Shown piece after piece: positions 35,505 through 43,691 of a stretch of DNA of 64,000 nucleotides. Every line of letters begins with the position of its first letter. The stretch's first letter is position 1. A model generated the notes under the pieces. It was not told where the DNA came from and did not search any database. It saw only the letters and a list, made by a program, of their open reading frames with translations. This DNA is from Bacilli bacterium (GTDB taxonomy: Bacteria; Bacillota_I; Bacilli_A; RFN20; CAG-826), in the NCBI GenBank assembly GCA_017454295.1, contig JAFTDF010000016.1, positions 16,557 to 80,556 on the forward strand. The letters are read 5' to 3'. The translations under genes and the position numbers were made by a program.

Positions 35505-36458
35505 ATGGAATACGATGTCTCCATCACGATGCCGATCTATAAAAACGCCGCTTCGTTACGGCGCTGCCTCGACTCGATTTTAGCCCAAGACTACCAAGGG
35601 ACCTACGAAGTCATTTTGGCCGTCGACGATTCGGGGGATGGATCGTTACAAATCGCCGAAGAATACTGCGCCAAATACCCTGACAAATTCATCCTCCACC
35701 ACCCCCCTTATCGGATGGGGGTCTCTGGAGCGCGCAAAGAAGCGCAGGCCTTAGCCAGAGGCAAATACATCTACGCCGCGGATGGGGATGACGAACTCAA
35801 GGAGAATTGCCTCTCCACTTTGGTGGGCACGCTAGAAAAATACGACGCCGACTTGGTCAATTGCTCGTTTTATCTGGCCAAAAAAAGCCGCAAAGGCGCT
35901 TTGCTTTACCCCTTCCGCCGCCCCCGGAAAATCTATAATACCGCCCAAGCCGTCTCCGCCTTTTTGATGGATGCGACCTTCCGGGGCTTCCTTTGGACCA
36001 AACTCTATAAGGCGGAACTATTAAAGAAATCCCCGCAGATCTCCATGCCCGGACAAGGCGTGATCTTCGAAGACGTCGCCTTCGTGGCGAGTTTGCTCTC
36101 CCATTGCAAGAAAGTCGTCAATATCCCCACCCCTTTGTATTATTACTACAAAGATAACCCCGATTCCGAAGTCACTAAGATTCGGAAAGACCGGGCCCTC
36201 CGCCACCTCGCCGTCTTCGCCGTCATCCGGCTCTTCTTCCAAATCCAGCAGCAACCCGATTCCATCAAGGCCTTCCGCAAAAAAGCCTACCGTATGAAAT
36301 GGTCCCTCGACTTCGATCTAGGCAAGGACAAAAAAGGCGGTCTGACCAAAGCGGAGGCCAAAGCGATCTTAGCCGCATTTAAAAAGGTCGTCGGCAAGGA
36401 CGACCTGGATGTCAAAGGCGAAATCTACGAACCCTATGTCGAAGGCGCGATCATCTAG
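35505..36458 (+). CDS. GT2 family glycosyltransferase
   Basis: 317 aa GT-A fold enzyme transferring a sugar from a nucleotide donor. Seen: ITMPIYKNAASLRRCLDSILAQ, VDDSGDGS, and the metal-binding DGDD near 92, then a conserved WTKLYK segment near 165. No membrane helix; peripheral or soluble. ATG 35505 is preferred to 35499 because of the -10 box. Its last eight bases overlap the 3' end of the convergent GT4 gene. Possible product: a cell-surface polysaccharide or glycolipid. Confidence 0.9.
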   Translation: MEYDVSITMPIYKNAASLRRCLDSILAQDYQGTYEVILAVDDSGDGSLQIAEEYCAKYPDKFILHHPPYRMGVSGARKEAQALARGKYIYAADGDDELKENCLSTLVGTLEKYDADLVNCSFYLAKKSRKGALLYPFRRPRKIYNTAQAVSAFLMDATFRGFLWTKLYKAELLKKSPQISMPGQGVIFEDVAFVASLLSHCKKVVNIPTPLYYYYKDNPDSEVTKIRKDRALRHLAVFAVIRLFFQIQQQPDSIKAFRKKAYRMKWSLDFDLGKDKKGGLTKAEAKAILAAFKKVVGKDDLDVKGEIYEPYVEGAII

Positions 36459-37470
36459 ATCCGCCTTTTTCTTTCAGCAATTGCTCGTAAGCCGCTTTTA
36501 AGCGTTGCCCCACTTTGGGCAGATCGCGGTCCAAGGCGACTTGGTACCCCGCTTCCAAGAGGGCGGGATCTTCGCCTTTTTCAAGCAGCGAAGAAAGAGT
36601 GGCGGCGAATTCGTCGTTATCTTTGCACATGTGGCAGTTTTTGCCGTCTTCGAGCCAAGGTTTATAAACCCCGATATCGCGGATGACGAGCGGACAATGG
36701 GTGGCCAAAGCCTCCAGAACGACGATGCCTTCGGTCTCTTCATAAGAAGGGAAAAAGAGGGCGCTGGCTTCGTGGTAGGCTCCTTTAATCAGGTCGCCAC
36801 TGCAATAGCCGGCCATGATGACATTCTCAGGTTTGCGTTTGATGGCTTTGAGGATCTTGGTGGAGGTCAAAATCCGCTGCAACGCCCCAAACCAGATGAA
36901 TTTGGTGTTCGGGAAGCGCCGCGCCACTTCGATGAAATCGATGAGGCCTTTTCGCTCAAAGGGGAAGCCCACGCCCATGAAGAATTTCTCGTCTTTGGCT
37001 AAGCCAAACTTCTTCCGGAACGCGGCAACGGCCTCTTCTTTACGCTCATAGGCGGGGATATCGATGCCATTGGAGATGGCGATGACGTTTTGGCAATAAC
37101 CATACCCTTTGATTAAATCGCGGGCGTAAGGCGTAGGCGCGATGATCATATCGGCCCGGGAATACATGTATTTGAGTTGACGGTCGAAGGTCGGTTCCAT
37201 CACTTTCCACAGGCGGAACGAATTTCGGAAATCCTCAAAGGTGGAATGGCCATGGACGATCACGGGGATCCCCCGCTTCTTACAACGTTGCAATACGCGA
37301 TGGCTCTTGCCGAAATAGGTATTGATATGGGCGATATCGTAATCGGCCTTTTTGTCGATGATCGGCTCGATGCCGGCGTCTTTGCAGGCTTGGAGCTGAT
37401 GGGACATGGCCCGCCCGATACCGCTATGTTTGATGGTATCCGCGTTTTGGAAGTAAATGAGGGTTTTCAT
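36451..37470 (-). CDS. GT4 family glycosyltransferase, CpoA-like glycolipid synthase
   Basis: 339 aa GT-B enzyme. The N-terminus (IYFQNADTIKHSGIGRAMSHQL, YDIAHINTYF, VHGHSTFEDFRNSF, ISNGID) follows streptococcal CpoA, which adds the second sugar to glucosyl-diacylglycerol. The C-terminal domain has the EX7E-type EETEGIVVLEAL. A membrane glycolipid role is inferred from this likeness. The ATG at 37470 has no Shine-Dalgarno site and follows an extended -10 box by ten bases. The frame is open to 37554 but that part covers the promoter. Confidence 0.88.
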   Translation of the reverse strand: MKTLIYFQNADTIKHSGIGRAMSHQLQACKDAGIEPIIDKKADYDIAHINTYFGKSHRVLQRCKKRGIPVIVHGHSTFEDFRNSFRLWKVMEPTFDRQLKYMYSRADMIIAPTPYARDLIKGYGYCQNVIAISNGIDIPAYERKEEAVAAFRKKFGLAKDEKFFMGVGFPFERKGLIDFIEVARRFPNTKFIWFGALQRILTSTKILKAIKRKPENVIMAGYCSGDLIKGAYHEASALFFPSYEETEGIVVLEALATHCPLVIRDIGVYKPWLEDGKNCHMCKDNDEFAATLSSLLEKGEDPALLEAGYQVALDRDLPKVGQRLKAAYEQLLKEKGGSR

Positions 37471-37480
37471 GGCTGAAAAA

Positions 37481-37489
37481 ATGATACCA
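37481..37489 (-). promoter_or_regulatory. extended -10 promoter of the GT4 gene (near-leaderless)
   Basis: TGGTATCAT on the minus strand (TATCAT 37486-37481), ten bases before the ATG. Confidence 0.5.
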
Positions 37490-37506
37490 CAAACCCAGCC
37501 CACGAA

Positions 37507-37531
37507 AACAAAAACCCCGGTTTCCCGGGGG
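37507..37531 (-). terminator. tRNA-Thr terminator
   Basis: Minus strand CCCCGG / CCGGGG hairpin followed by TTTTTGTTTT. Confidence 0.85.
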
Positions 37532-37542
37532 TCTATTCGAAT

Positions 37543-37616
37543 TGGTGCCCTCACCCTTAGTCGAAAAGAGGTCTGATCCTTACCATGGATCCGTTCTACC
37601 GCTGAACTATGAGGGC
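37543..37616 (-). tRNA. trnT: tRNA-Thr(GGT), CCA encoded
   Basis: 74 bases. Acceptor stem GCCCTCA / TGAGGGC with discriminator A and encoded CCA. D arm GTTC-AGCGGTA-GAAC. Anticodon stem GATCC / GGATC with loop ATGGTAA, hence anticodon GGT. Variable loop AGAC, T arm CTCTT-TTCGACT-AAGGG. All stems pair (one G-U). It has its own promoter and terminator, so it is a single-gene unit. The leader of about 40 bases upstream is not part of the mature tRNA. Confidence 0.96.
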
Positions 37617-37661
37617 AGCGGGCTTCCCAAATCCCTACAGTCGGGGTTTGGCAGCGAGTGG

Positions 37662-37690
37662 ATTATAGGACAACAAAGTTGCGACTGCAA
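37662..37690 (-). promoter_or_regulatory. tRNA-Thr promoter
   Basis: Minus strand TTGCAG (37690-37685), 17-base spacer, TATAAT (37667-37662). Confidence 0.7.
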
Positions 37691-37781
37691 TGTTTTCTTT
37701 CTTTCTAAGCCCCGCTTCTTCCTTTTCTATGGCTATGAAGCAGGAGAAAACCATGGGATAAAAAGAAACTTTTTAAAAAAG

Positions 37782-37886
37782 TTGACCCACCCCCCTTCCT
37801 TTTCAAAAATGGGTAAGTTATGCTGAACCCGGATCGGGAAACCGATCCACCAGCTATCGCCAAGGAGGACGCTTCATGGTCGATAG
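37782..37886 (+). ncRNA. structured 5' leader of a possible small-peptide locus
   Basis: Within the gene-poor stretch 37617-38096. Promoter candidate TTGACC (37782) and AAAAAT (37805). Then a perfect 7-bp stem GGATCGG / CCGATCC closed by a GAAA tetraloop (37831-37848). A second stem CTATCG / CGATAG (37854-37886) holds the Shine-Dalgarno AAGGAGG and the ATG of the first tiny frame in its loop. The GNRA loop favours the plus strand as the RNA. No known riboswitch was recognised. Bases 37691-37781 show only an A/T-rich inverted repeat near 37770-37783. Confidence 0.5.
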
Positions 37887-37983
37887 AATGGGTTTGCCGG
37901 GTCGGAAAGAGGAACTGCGTGATGACCGAGTTGATCTTGGTTCTCGTGCTTCTTATCCTGCTAGTGCGACAACTTGGACTTAG
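37876..37983 (+). CDS. possible 35-aa leader frame
   Basis: Starts seven bases after a perfect Shine-Dalgarno site AAGGAGG (37862-37868). The peptide MVDRMGLPGRKEELRDDRVD... is polar and has no known relative. It overlaps the hydrophobic frame at 37922 in another frame, like a Mok/Hok-style leader whose translation opens the second start. Could also be non-coding. Confidence 0.35.
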   Translation: MVDRMGLPGRKEELRDDRVDLGSRASYPASATTWT

Positions 37984-37993
37984 GGATAAATGA
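37922..37993 (+). CDS. possible 23-aa hydrophobic membrane peptide (type I toxin-like)
   Basis: MTELILVLVLLILLVRQLG plus four polar residues: one membrane helix with a short basic/polar tail, the general design of type I toxins such as Ibs or Fst, though no sequence match is claimed. A GAGG lies about nine bases upstream. An opposite-strand promoter at 38042 and terminator at 37993-38024 would make a short RNA over the 3' end, as antitoxin RNAs do. A candidate only. Confidence 0.4.
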   Translation: MTELILVLVLLILLVRQLGLRDK

Positions 37994-38024
37994 AGAAAAC
38001 CCCTTCCCGGCAAAGGGAGGGGGC
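37993..38024 (-). terminator. minus-strand terminator beside the small-peptide locus
   Basis: Minus strand stem CCCC..CCC / GGG..GGGG with an AAA/TTT-flanked loop followed by TTTTCTTC. Either ends the 38097 lipoprotein transcript or ends a short RNA from the promoter at 38042. Confidence 0.7.
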
Positions 38025-38041
38025 CTTCAAAACCTAAGTTC

Positions 38042-38047
38042 ATTATA
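38042..38047 (-). promoter_or_regulatory. minus-strand extended -10 promoter in the gap
   Basis: TGCTATAAT on the minus strand with TTGCCG 16 bases upstream. The transcript would start near 38036 and meet the terminator about 40 bases later, giving a very short RNA. Confidence 0.5.
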
Positions 38048-38096
38048 GCACTATAAATGGGCCCGGCAAGCCCTCTGGGATCTTCGGTTTTATTCG

Positions 38097-38738
38097 TTAC
38101 GCATCGATGAAATAAAGACAATAACCCTGCCCGATGTCCGGATTTTCATACTTCAGCAATAGATAGAGGGTGTTCTCTCCTTGAAACAAACTCGGCTCGA
38201 GATGGAAGCGTTCCTCCTTGATTTGCGTGCCATGGCCTCCATTGACCTCAGGGAAATAGAAAGCGATGAAGGGTCGGGGGACCCACCATTTCTTCGGCTC
38301 GGGTAAGACGGATTTGGGCTGGAGCTGCTTGGCATTTTCAAGAGCCACCGATTCGGGCAAGGCGAAATAAGAGAAGGAAATGCTCTCATCGGCTTCGGGA
38401 AGGGAAATCGCAAAATCACCCGCTCCATAGGAAAGGTGGCGATAAGTCGCGGGATCGCGGAGCTCGCCATTAGGGTAAAGCGAAGCAGAGACGACGCTAT
38501 GTATCACATAGGCATCGCAATAAGGCGCCGCTTCCCCGGTTTCGACATCCACGATTTCGTAGGTGATTGAGGGTAAGAATTCGATGAAACAATCCTTGCT
38601 GCCGTTCAGAGAAAAATCCAAAGGCTCGGCATAAACGGGCCGATGGTTGCAGGTGATTTGCTTATGGTTACATCCGCATAGCAAAGCCAAGGAGACCAGA
38701 ACGAGTCCGTTAACGCGATAATTCGCCATAGAGGTCAT
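38097..38738 (-). CDS. lipoprotein, unknown function
   Basis: 213 aa. Signal peptide with lipobox LLCGC (lipidated Cys near 23). The mature domain has no recognised family; it contains several Pro/Trp-rich strands and two possible Cys pairs. The start lies inside the rimO 3' end (ATG at 38738, alternative 38729), so it is the third gene of the malQ-rimO transcript. Likely on the outer membrane face. Confidence 0.75.
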   Translation of the reverse strand: MTSMANYRVNGLVLVSLALLCGCNHKQITCNHRPVYAEPLDFSLNGSKDCFIEFLPSITYEIVDVETGEAAPYCDAYVIHSVVSASLYPNGELRDPATYRHLSYGAGDFAISLPEADESISFSYFALPESVALENAKQLQPKSVLPEPKKWWVPRPFIAFYFPEVNGGHGTQIKEERFHLEPSLFQGENTLYLLLKYENPDIGQGYCLYFIDA

Positions 38739-40002
38739 ACACCATCGCGAAGGTGATTTTGACCTTCACAACGTCTCCTTCCTTTAAGGGTTCCTCGCTT
38801 TTGAAGAGAATCCGCCCATCGATATCGTCGGGGGCATTCCAATAGGAACGAAGCAGGTATTCGTTAGGCTTTTTGCCTTTGCCGATGACGAGCCCTTCCA
38901 TGATTTCCCCAACGTGGGTTTTGTTGTTTTCATAGGAAATGGAGCGTTGGACTTTCAATAGTTCCTCGGCCCGTTTCTTCTTGGTGGATTCGCGGCATTG
39001 ATGGGGCAACTTATCGCCAAGCGTCCCTTCTTCGCGGGAATAAGGGAAGACGCCCATATGGTCGAAGCGGATCTTTTTTAAGAAAGCGATCGTCTTGGCT
39101 TGGTCGACCTCATTCTCCCCGGGGAAGCCGGCGATCAGCGTGGTGCGTAAAATCGCATCGGGGCATTTTTGCTTGATCTTGAGGAAGAGCTCCTCGGTTT
39201 CTTTTTGGTCGCTATGGCGGCGCATGGCCTTGAGTTGCTTATTCGAGGCGCATTGGACGGGAATATCAAAATAATGGGCGATCTGCGTGCTTTTCGCGAT
39301 TAAATCGATCAGTTCATCGGGAATTTCGCTGGGATAAAGATAGAGCAAGCGGATCGAATAGAACCCAATCTCTTCCAAACCGCGAAGCAAATCGCAGATA
39401 TCGGGTTTCTTCCCGGGGAAGTCCTTGCCATAGACCGTGGTGTCTTGGGAGATCAATGAGATTTCCTTGATGCCCTTTTCCTTCAGGATTCTGGCCTCGG
39501 CGAGGATTTCCTCATAAGGACGGCTGCGGAAGCGGCCCCGAATCAAAGGGATCGCGCAGAAGGCGCAAAAATTATCGCAACCTTCCGAGATGCGTAGATA
39601 AGCGCTGTAATCGCCGGTGGATACGACGCGGGCCAAAGGGTTCATGGGGGCGATTCCTTGTTCCCCCGTCAGTTCTTCTAACCGAGAGGCAAGTTCCTTA
39701 TAGTCGCGGATCGGCACGATCAAATCGGCTTCGGGCATGGTGCCTTTGAGCTCTTCGTAATAACGCTCGGCCAAACACCCCACCACAATCAACTTGCCGG
39801 GGTATTTGCTCATCTCGAAGATGGTGTCGATGGATTCGCGCTTGGCATCGCCGATGAAGCCGCAGGTATTGACAATGATAAAATCGGCCTGTTCGGGCGA
39901 GGCGGTGATCACGAAGCGATCCCGGGGGAACATCGCCAACATCATCTCGGAATCAACGAGGTTTTTGGCGCATCCTAGCGAAACAAGGCCGATTTTTTTC
40001 AT
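38710..40002 (-). CDS. rimO: ribosomal protein S12 methylthiotransferase
   Basis: Radical-SAM enzyme that methylthiolates the conserved Asp of S12. 430 aa from the ATG at 40002, which begins MKKIGLVSLGCAKNLVDSE, the RimO hallmark. Then the MiaB-type N-terminal Fe-S domain, radical-SAM C-x3-C-x2-C motif (CDNFCAFC, near 150), and a C-terminal TRAM domain. Starts two bases after the malQ stop, so coupled. Confidence 0.95.
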   Translation of the reverse strand: MKKIGLVSLGCAKNLVDSEMMLAMFPRDRFVITASPEQADFIIVNTCGFIGDAKRESIDTIFEMSKYPGKLIVVGCLAERYYEELKGTMPEADLIVPIRDYKELASRLEELTGEQGIAPMNPLARVVSTGDYSAYLRISEGCDNFCAFCAIPLIRGRFRSRPYEEILAEARILKEKGIKEISLISQDTTVYGKDFPGKKPDICDLLRGLEEIGFYSIRLLYLYPSEIPDELIDLIAKSTQIAHYFDIPVQCASNKQLKAMRRHSDQKETEELFLKIKQKCPDAILRTTLIAGFPGENEVDQAKTIAFLKKIRFDHMGVFPYSREEGTLGDKLPHQCRESTKKKRAEELLKVQRSISYENNKTHVGEIMEGLVIGKGKKPNEYLLRSYWNAPDDIDGRILFKSEEPLKEGDVVKVKITFAMVYDLYGELSR

Positions 40003-40004
40003 GA

Positions 40005-41483
40005 TTAGAAACGTCCGGTGGCGACGATGAGGTCTTTTAAGAACGGCAGGCGTTTCTTGAAGGCTTCGAAGTCTTCGAGTTTCCACGTCCAGTTGCGATC
40101 ATCGACGATACCCGGGACATTGGTGCGGGCGATGGTATCGAGTTCGAGGATATCCTGCATGGAGAGGATGGCCATGTTGGCGGGTTTGCGCATGCAATAG
40201 GTGATCATGCGGTCCACCGGAGAGCCGGTGACGATACCCATATTGGCCAAAGCGTGGAGCCAATCCCCCTGCTGCTGGGCGGGGAGAAGGTAGAAATATG
40301 AGAGCATGGTGTCATTATCGTGGGTATCCAGATAAGCCACGGAATTGACGCGGTTCCAATCGCCTTTATGGGCGAGTTCGCAATCGGTGAAGGTGAACTG
40401 GATGACGTTCATGCCGGGGAAATTGTAATGGTCGCGCAAAGTCAAGACTTCGTCACGGAGATCGCCTAAGTCCTCGGCAATAATGGAGAGGTCGGGATAT
40501 TTGGCGAAAAGGGAATCAAACAGCGCATAGCCGGGGGCTTCGATCCAGGCCCCATCCACCGCGGTCGGGCATTCGGCGGGAATCTGCCAATAGGTGTCGA
40601 AGGCGCGGAAATGGTCGAGACGGATGATGTCGTAGAGGGCGGCATTGAGGTGGATACGGTTTTCGATGAAGAAGAAATCTTCTTTCTCGAGCTTCTTCCA
40701 GTTATAGATGGGGTTGCCCCAACGTTGGCCGGTCGCGGAGAAATAATCCGGGGGTACGCCGGCGACGCAAGAGGGAAGCTTGGTCTCCTCGTCGAGGAGG
40801 AAGGAATCTTGATTCGCCCAAACGTCGACGGAGTCATAGCCGACATAGAAAGGCACGTCGCCGATGATGCGGATGCCTTTGGAAAGGGCATAGGCATGGA
40901 GTTTTTCCCATTGGGCGTAGAGAACCATTTGGATAAAGACCTCGAAGTTGGCTTCCTTTTGGTCCTTTTTGTTCAAGGCGGGACGCTTGCCGATCCAGCC
41001 TTTGACTTCGGCGGGCCATTCGTTCCAAGAAGAGGGATAACGACGCTTATTCATCATAAACACCGACCAATCCTTCACCCAGTCATGGGCTTGGGCGAAC
41101 GCAGCGAGGCGGGCTTGAGCATCTTCTTCCTCAAGGAAGGTTTCGTAGGCTTCGCGGAGATACTTCAATTTGAAGGCCTTGACTTGGTCATAACGGACCT
41201 TGGAGGCGATGAAGTCCTCGGGGACGATTTTGCCTAAGAGTCCTTCGGCGGCAAGGGCATCGAGATCGACGAATTGCTCATCGATGGCAAAAGACGAATA
41301 CGGTTGATAAGGCGAATTGCCATAGCCGAGGGGGTTTAACGGCAAAATCTGCCACAGCGAAAAGCCGGCGGATTTGATTAAATCAATAAATTCATAGGCG
41401 CTCGGTCCGAAATCGCCGATGCCGTATTTCCCGGGGAGGGAGGTCACGGAGAGAAGCAGACCTGCTTGACGTTTGTTTTCCAT
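40005..41483 (-). CDS. malQ: 4-alpha-glucanotransferase
   Basis: GH77 amylomaltase that disproportionates maltodextrins. 492 aa. Seen: GLLLSVTSLPGKYGIGDFG at the N-terminus, RLDHFRAFDTYW with the catalytic Asp (near 290), IAEDLGDL with the acid/base (near 335), and YLDTHDNDT. Own promoter with a palindrome between the -35 and -10 boxes. Works on maltodextrins made by PulA and the neopullulanase. Confidence 0.96.
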   Translation of the reverse strand: MENKRQAGLLLSVTSLPGKYGIGDFGPSAYEFIDLIKSAGFSLWQILPLNPLGYGNSPYQPYSSFAIDEQFVDLDALAAEGLLGKIVPEDFIASKVRYDQVKAFKLKYLREAYETFLEEEDAQARLAAFAQAHDWVKDWSVFMMNKRRYPSSWNEWPAEVKGWIGKRPALNKKDQKEANFEVFIQMVLYAQWEKLHAYALSKGIRIIGDVPFYVGYDSVDVWANQDSFLLDEETKLPSCVAGVPPDYFSATGQRWGNPIYNWKKLEKEDFFFIENRIHLNAALYDIIRLDHFRAFDTYWQIPAECPTAVDGAWIEAPGYALFDSLFAKYPDLSIIAEDLGDLRDEVLTLRDHYNFPGMNVIQFTFTDCELAHKGDWNRVNSVAYLDTHDNDTMLSYFYLLPAQQQGDWLHALANMGIVTGSPVDRMITYCMRKPANMAILSMQDILELDTIARTNVPGIVDDRNWTWKLEDFEAFKKRLPFLKDLIVATGRF

Positions 41484-41511
41484 AAGGGATACCTCTATTT
41501 GTTTTATTGTA

Positions 41512-41530
41512 ACACATTAATCTAATGTGT
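41512..41530 (-). promoter_or_regulatory. malQ promoter with perfect 8-bp inverted repeat
   Basis: ACACATTA-GAT-TAATGTGT fills the spacer between ATGACA and TACAAT (16 bases) on the minus strand and also spans the stop codon of the ywaF-like gene. An operator is the simplest reading. Confidence 0.55.
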
Positions 41531-42473
41531 CATTTCCAGATGATGCAAAGTGGCGCGCTTTTTTCTTCATCGCCCGCTTTTGCTTCCACGCCTCGAAGTC
41601 GAGCTTCATATGGCGATGCTCAAAGGGGTAGGCCATAATCGGGCCGGCGATGAGTGTGCCCAAAGCGATCCAAGGCAAAATCCAAATCACGGGGGTGTAA
41701 TACATGGTGCCATCAACATAGAAGATCATCAAATAGGGAATGAAGATCTTTGAAGCGATGGGATCGAGCCATTCCATGACCCCGGGTTGGGGGCCAAAGG
41801 CCATCGACTGATTGGCGGGGCCATAATGCTGATTGGCGCGATAAAGCACCCCATCGGCGCCGAGCCAATCATGGGGAAAACTCTTTAACTTCAATAACGG
41901 GCCATAGAAGATCGCGTGGAGGGCGACCAATCCAAGCACCGCCCCAAAGGCCACCGGCAGCCATTTTAAGCGCCGATAATCCAGGGTATGGCGTTTGGAG
42001 GTGACCATCAAAACCGCGGTAATCACCAGCACGCTATGACAGAAATAGAAACGCAGCGCCTCAACTAGATACACCGGATTGGCCCAACCCCCTTCGAGAT
42101 GGTTCAACCGCATCACGCCCGTGGGGAAGAAATGGACCGCGAACCCGGAGATGAAGCCGATGTAATACATGTAATCCTTCATCGTCGGGGTGCCCCAGTT
42201 ATAGATAAAAGGAGCCAGCAAGACCAAAGCGGCGCAAAGATTGGGAATGGTCGAATCCACCCACCCTTCCGGCCAAAGATTTGGATATCCCGGCAGGAAT
42301 TGCTTGAGGAAATGGAGGGCAAAATTCGTCCACAGCAAGATCTCGATCGTGGCATGGGCGAAACGGGGTCCTTTCTTCTTGCAAAGGAAGTAAAGCCCCA
42401 CCGTCACCGCCCCTAAAAGCGCGATGAAAAAGAAGTAATAGAAATCGTACATGTGTTCATAACGCCAATCCAT
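41517..42473 (-). CDS. YwaF-like (TIGR02206) membrane protein
   Basis: 318 aa with about seven membrane helices. Seen: the family layout FFFIALLGAVTVGLYF, ILLWTNFALHFLKQF, SDxN-free central loops, and a Trp/His-rich loop near 125-135. Function of the family is unknown. The Shine-Dalgarno site AAGGGGG fits the ATG at 42473, 18 bases after galK. Last gene of the galactose operon. An in-frame ATG at 42452 is possible. Confidence 0.8.
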   Translation of the reverse strand: MDWRYEHMYDFYYFFFIALLGAVTVGLYFLCKKKGPRFAHATIEILLWTNFALHFLKQFLPGYPNLWPEGWVDSTIPNLCAALVLLAPFIYNWGTPTMKDYMYYIGFISGFAVHFFPTGVMRLNHLEGGWANPVYLVEALRFYFCHSVLVITAVLMVTSKRHTLDYRRLKWLPVAFGAVLGLVALHAIFYGPLLKLKSFPHDWLGADGVLYRANQHYGPANQSMAFGPQPGVMEWLDPIASKIFIPYLMIFYVDGTMYYTPVIWILPWIALGTLIAGPIMAYPFEHRHMKLDFEAWKQKRAMKKKARHFASSGNDTLD

Positions 42474-42491
42474 GGACGATTCCCCCTTCGA

Positions 42492-43664
42492 TTAAGCCTC
42501 GATTTCCGAGGGTCCCTTCGGCCAGAAGGAGATTTCGTAGACGTTCTTCTCGCCATAATAAGAAGCCATCGCCTCTTTGAATTTGGCAAGATCGGCGGGA
42601 TAGACATAAGCAAGGACGGACCCGGCAAAGCCGCCACCCATCATGCGCACCACGCCCTGCTTGGCGAAAGGCGTCGCCAAATCGATGGCTTGCTGGGGCG
42701 AACGGGTATATTGGCCCGGCACCATGGTGTTATGGAGGAACGTGGTCATGGAAAGCTGGGATTCGCGGAGGGCTTGTAGGAAAGTCAGCGAATCGTTTTC
42801 TTTTAAGGCCTTTACCACGGTGTGGCAGCGTTTGTTCTCATCGAAGAAATGCTGGGCGGTGAGTTTGGCGGATTCGCTTACGGCAAGGTTGCCGGTGGAA
42901 ACGGCACGCATCCACTCCTCCTCGCTGGCCTGCCCAAGGTAGGTGACACCGAGGATGTTTTCGGCCACGAGGCGCATATCCTGGGGGATCCGCGCATAAA
43001 GGGCATCGAGGCCTTCATGGGAAGAACCGGTGTTGATGAGGACGTTCTTTAAGGGGAGGTGGTACTGTAGCGGGGTGACGTCGATGCCATCTTCGGCCCC
43101 GAAATCCAACAGGTTGACCCCGCCGCAGGCAATCGCGGTTTGATCTAGTAGACCACAGGGTTTGCCAAAATAGACATTTTCGGCATATTGGCCGATCTCG
43201 GCGATGATCTTGGGATCGATATCCCCATCGTTATAAAGCACGTCGATGATTTTGGCGATGAGGCATTCAAAGCAAGCCGAGGAAGAAAGGCCGCTGCCGG
43301 ATTGGATGTCGCTCATCAAAGCCGCTTGGAAACCGCCGATGCGATAGCCGCGTTCCTTTAAACCGAAGAGGACGCCTTTGGTTAAGGCCAAGGTCGTGCC
43401 TTTTTCGGAGGCTTTGTATTTGAGTTCGTCGACGTAGAAGGTAAACGGCTTATAGCCCACCGAGGCGATTTGGATGCAACCGTCGTCGTTTTTCTTCACC
43501 GAGGCGGTGATGCCGCGGTCAATGCAGGCGCCGACGGCCAGCCCATGGTTATGGTCGGTGTGGTTGCCCACCACTTCGATTCTTCCGGGGGAGAAGAAGT
43601 CCCGGGTTTTGCCTTTGCCGAAGGCGGCTTGGAAGGCTTTTTTGGTTTGTTTTGGCTCGATCAT
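42492..43664 (-). CDS. galK: galactokinase
   Basis: ATP-dependent phosphorylation of galactose (Leloir pathway). 390 aa GHMP kinase. Seen: GRIEVVGNHTDHNHG (substrate motif, usually GEHTDY), SGSGLSSSACFE (ATP loop, near 125), and GGGFAGSVLAYV near the C-terminus. GNHTDHN instead of GEHTDYN is a mild substitution at the sugar-binding signature. Shine-Dalgarno site AAGGAG. No galT or galE is in the window. Confidence 0.94.
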   Translation of the reverse strand: MIEPKQTKKAFQAAFGKGKTRDFFSPGRIEVVGNHTDHNHGLAVGACIDRGITASVKKNDDGCIQIASVGYKPFTFYVDELKYKASEKGTTLALTKGVLFGLKERGYRIGGFQAALMSDIQSGSGLSSSACFECLIAKIIDVLYNDGDIDPKIIAEIGQYAENVYFGKPCGLLDQTAIACGGVNLLDFGAEDGIDVTPLQYHLPLKNVLINTGSSHEGLDALYARIPQDMRLVAENILGVTYLGQASEEEWMRAVSTGNLAVSESAKLTAQHFFDENKRCHTVVKALKENDSLTFLQALRESQLSMTTFLHNTMVPGQYTRSPQQAIDLATPFAKQGVVRMMGGGFAGSVLAYVYPADLAKFKEAMASYYGEKNVYEISFWPKGPSEIEA

Positions 43665-43691
43665 GAAGTCACTCCTTGTTGATGATTGAAG

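Noticed and set aside
37621..37660. Second tRNA upstream of tRNA-Thr
   Set aside because: The GGGTTTGG-like stretch cannot be folded into a cloverleaf and lies between promoter and tRNA-Thr, so it is leader.
37617..38096. Known housekeeping RNA (SRP RNA, tmRNA, RNase P, 6S) or known riboswitch in the gap
   Set aside because: None of the conserved cores of these RNAs could be found on either strand.
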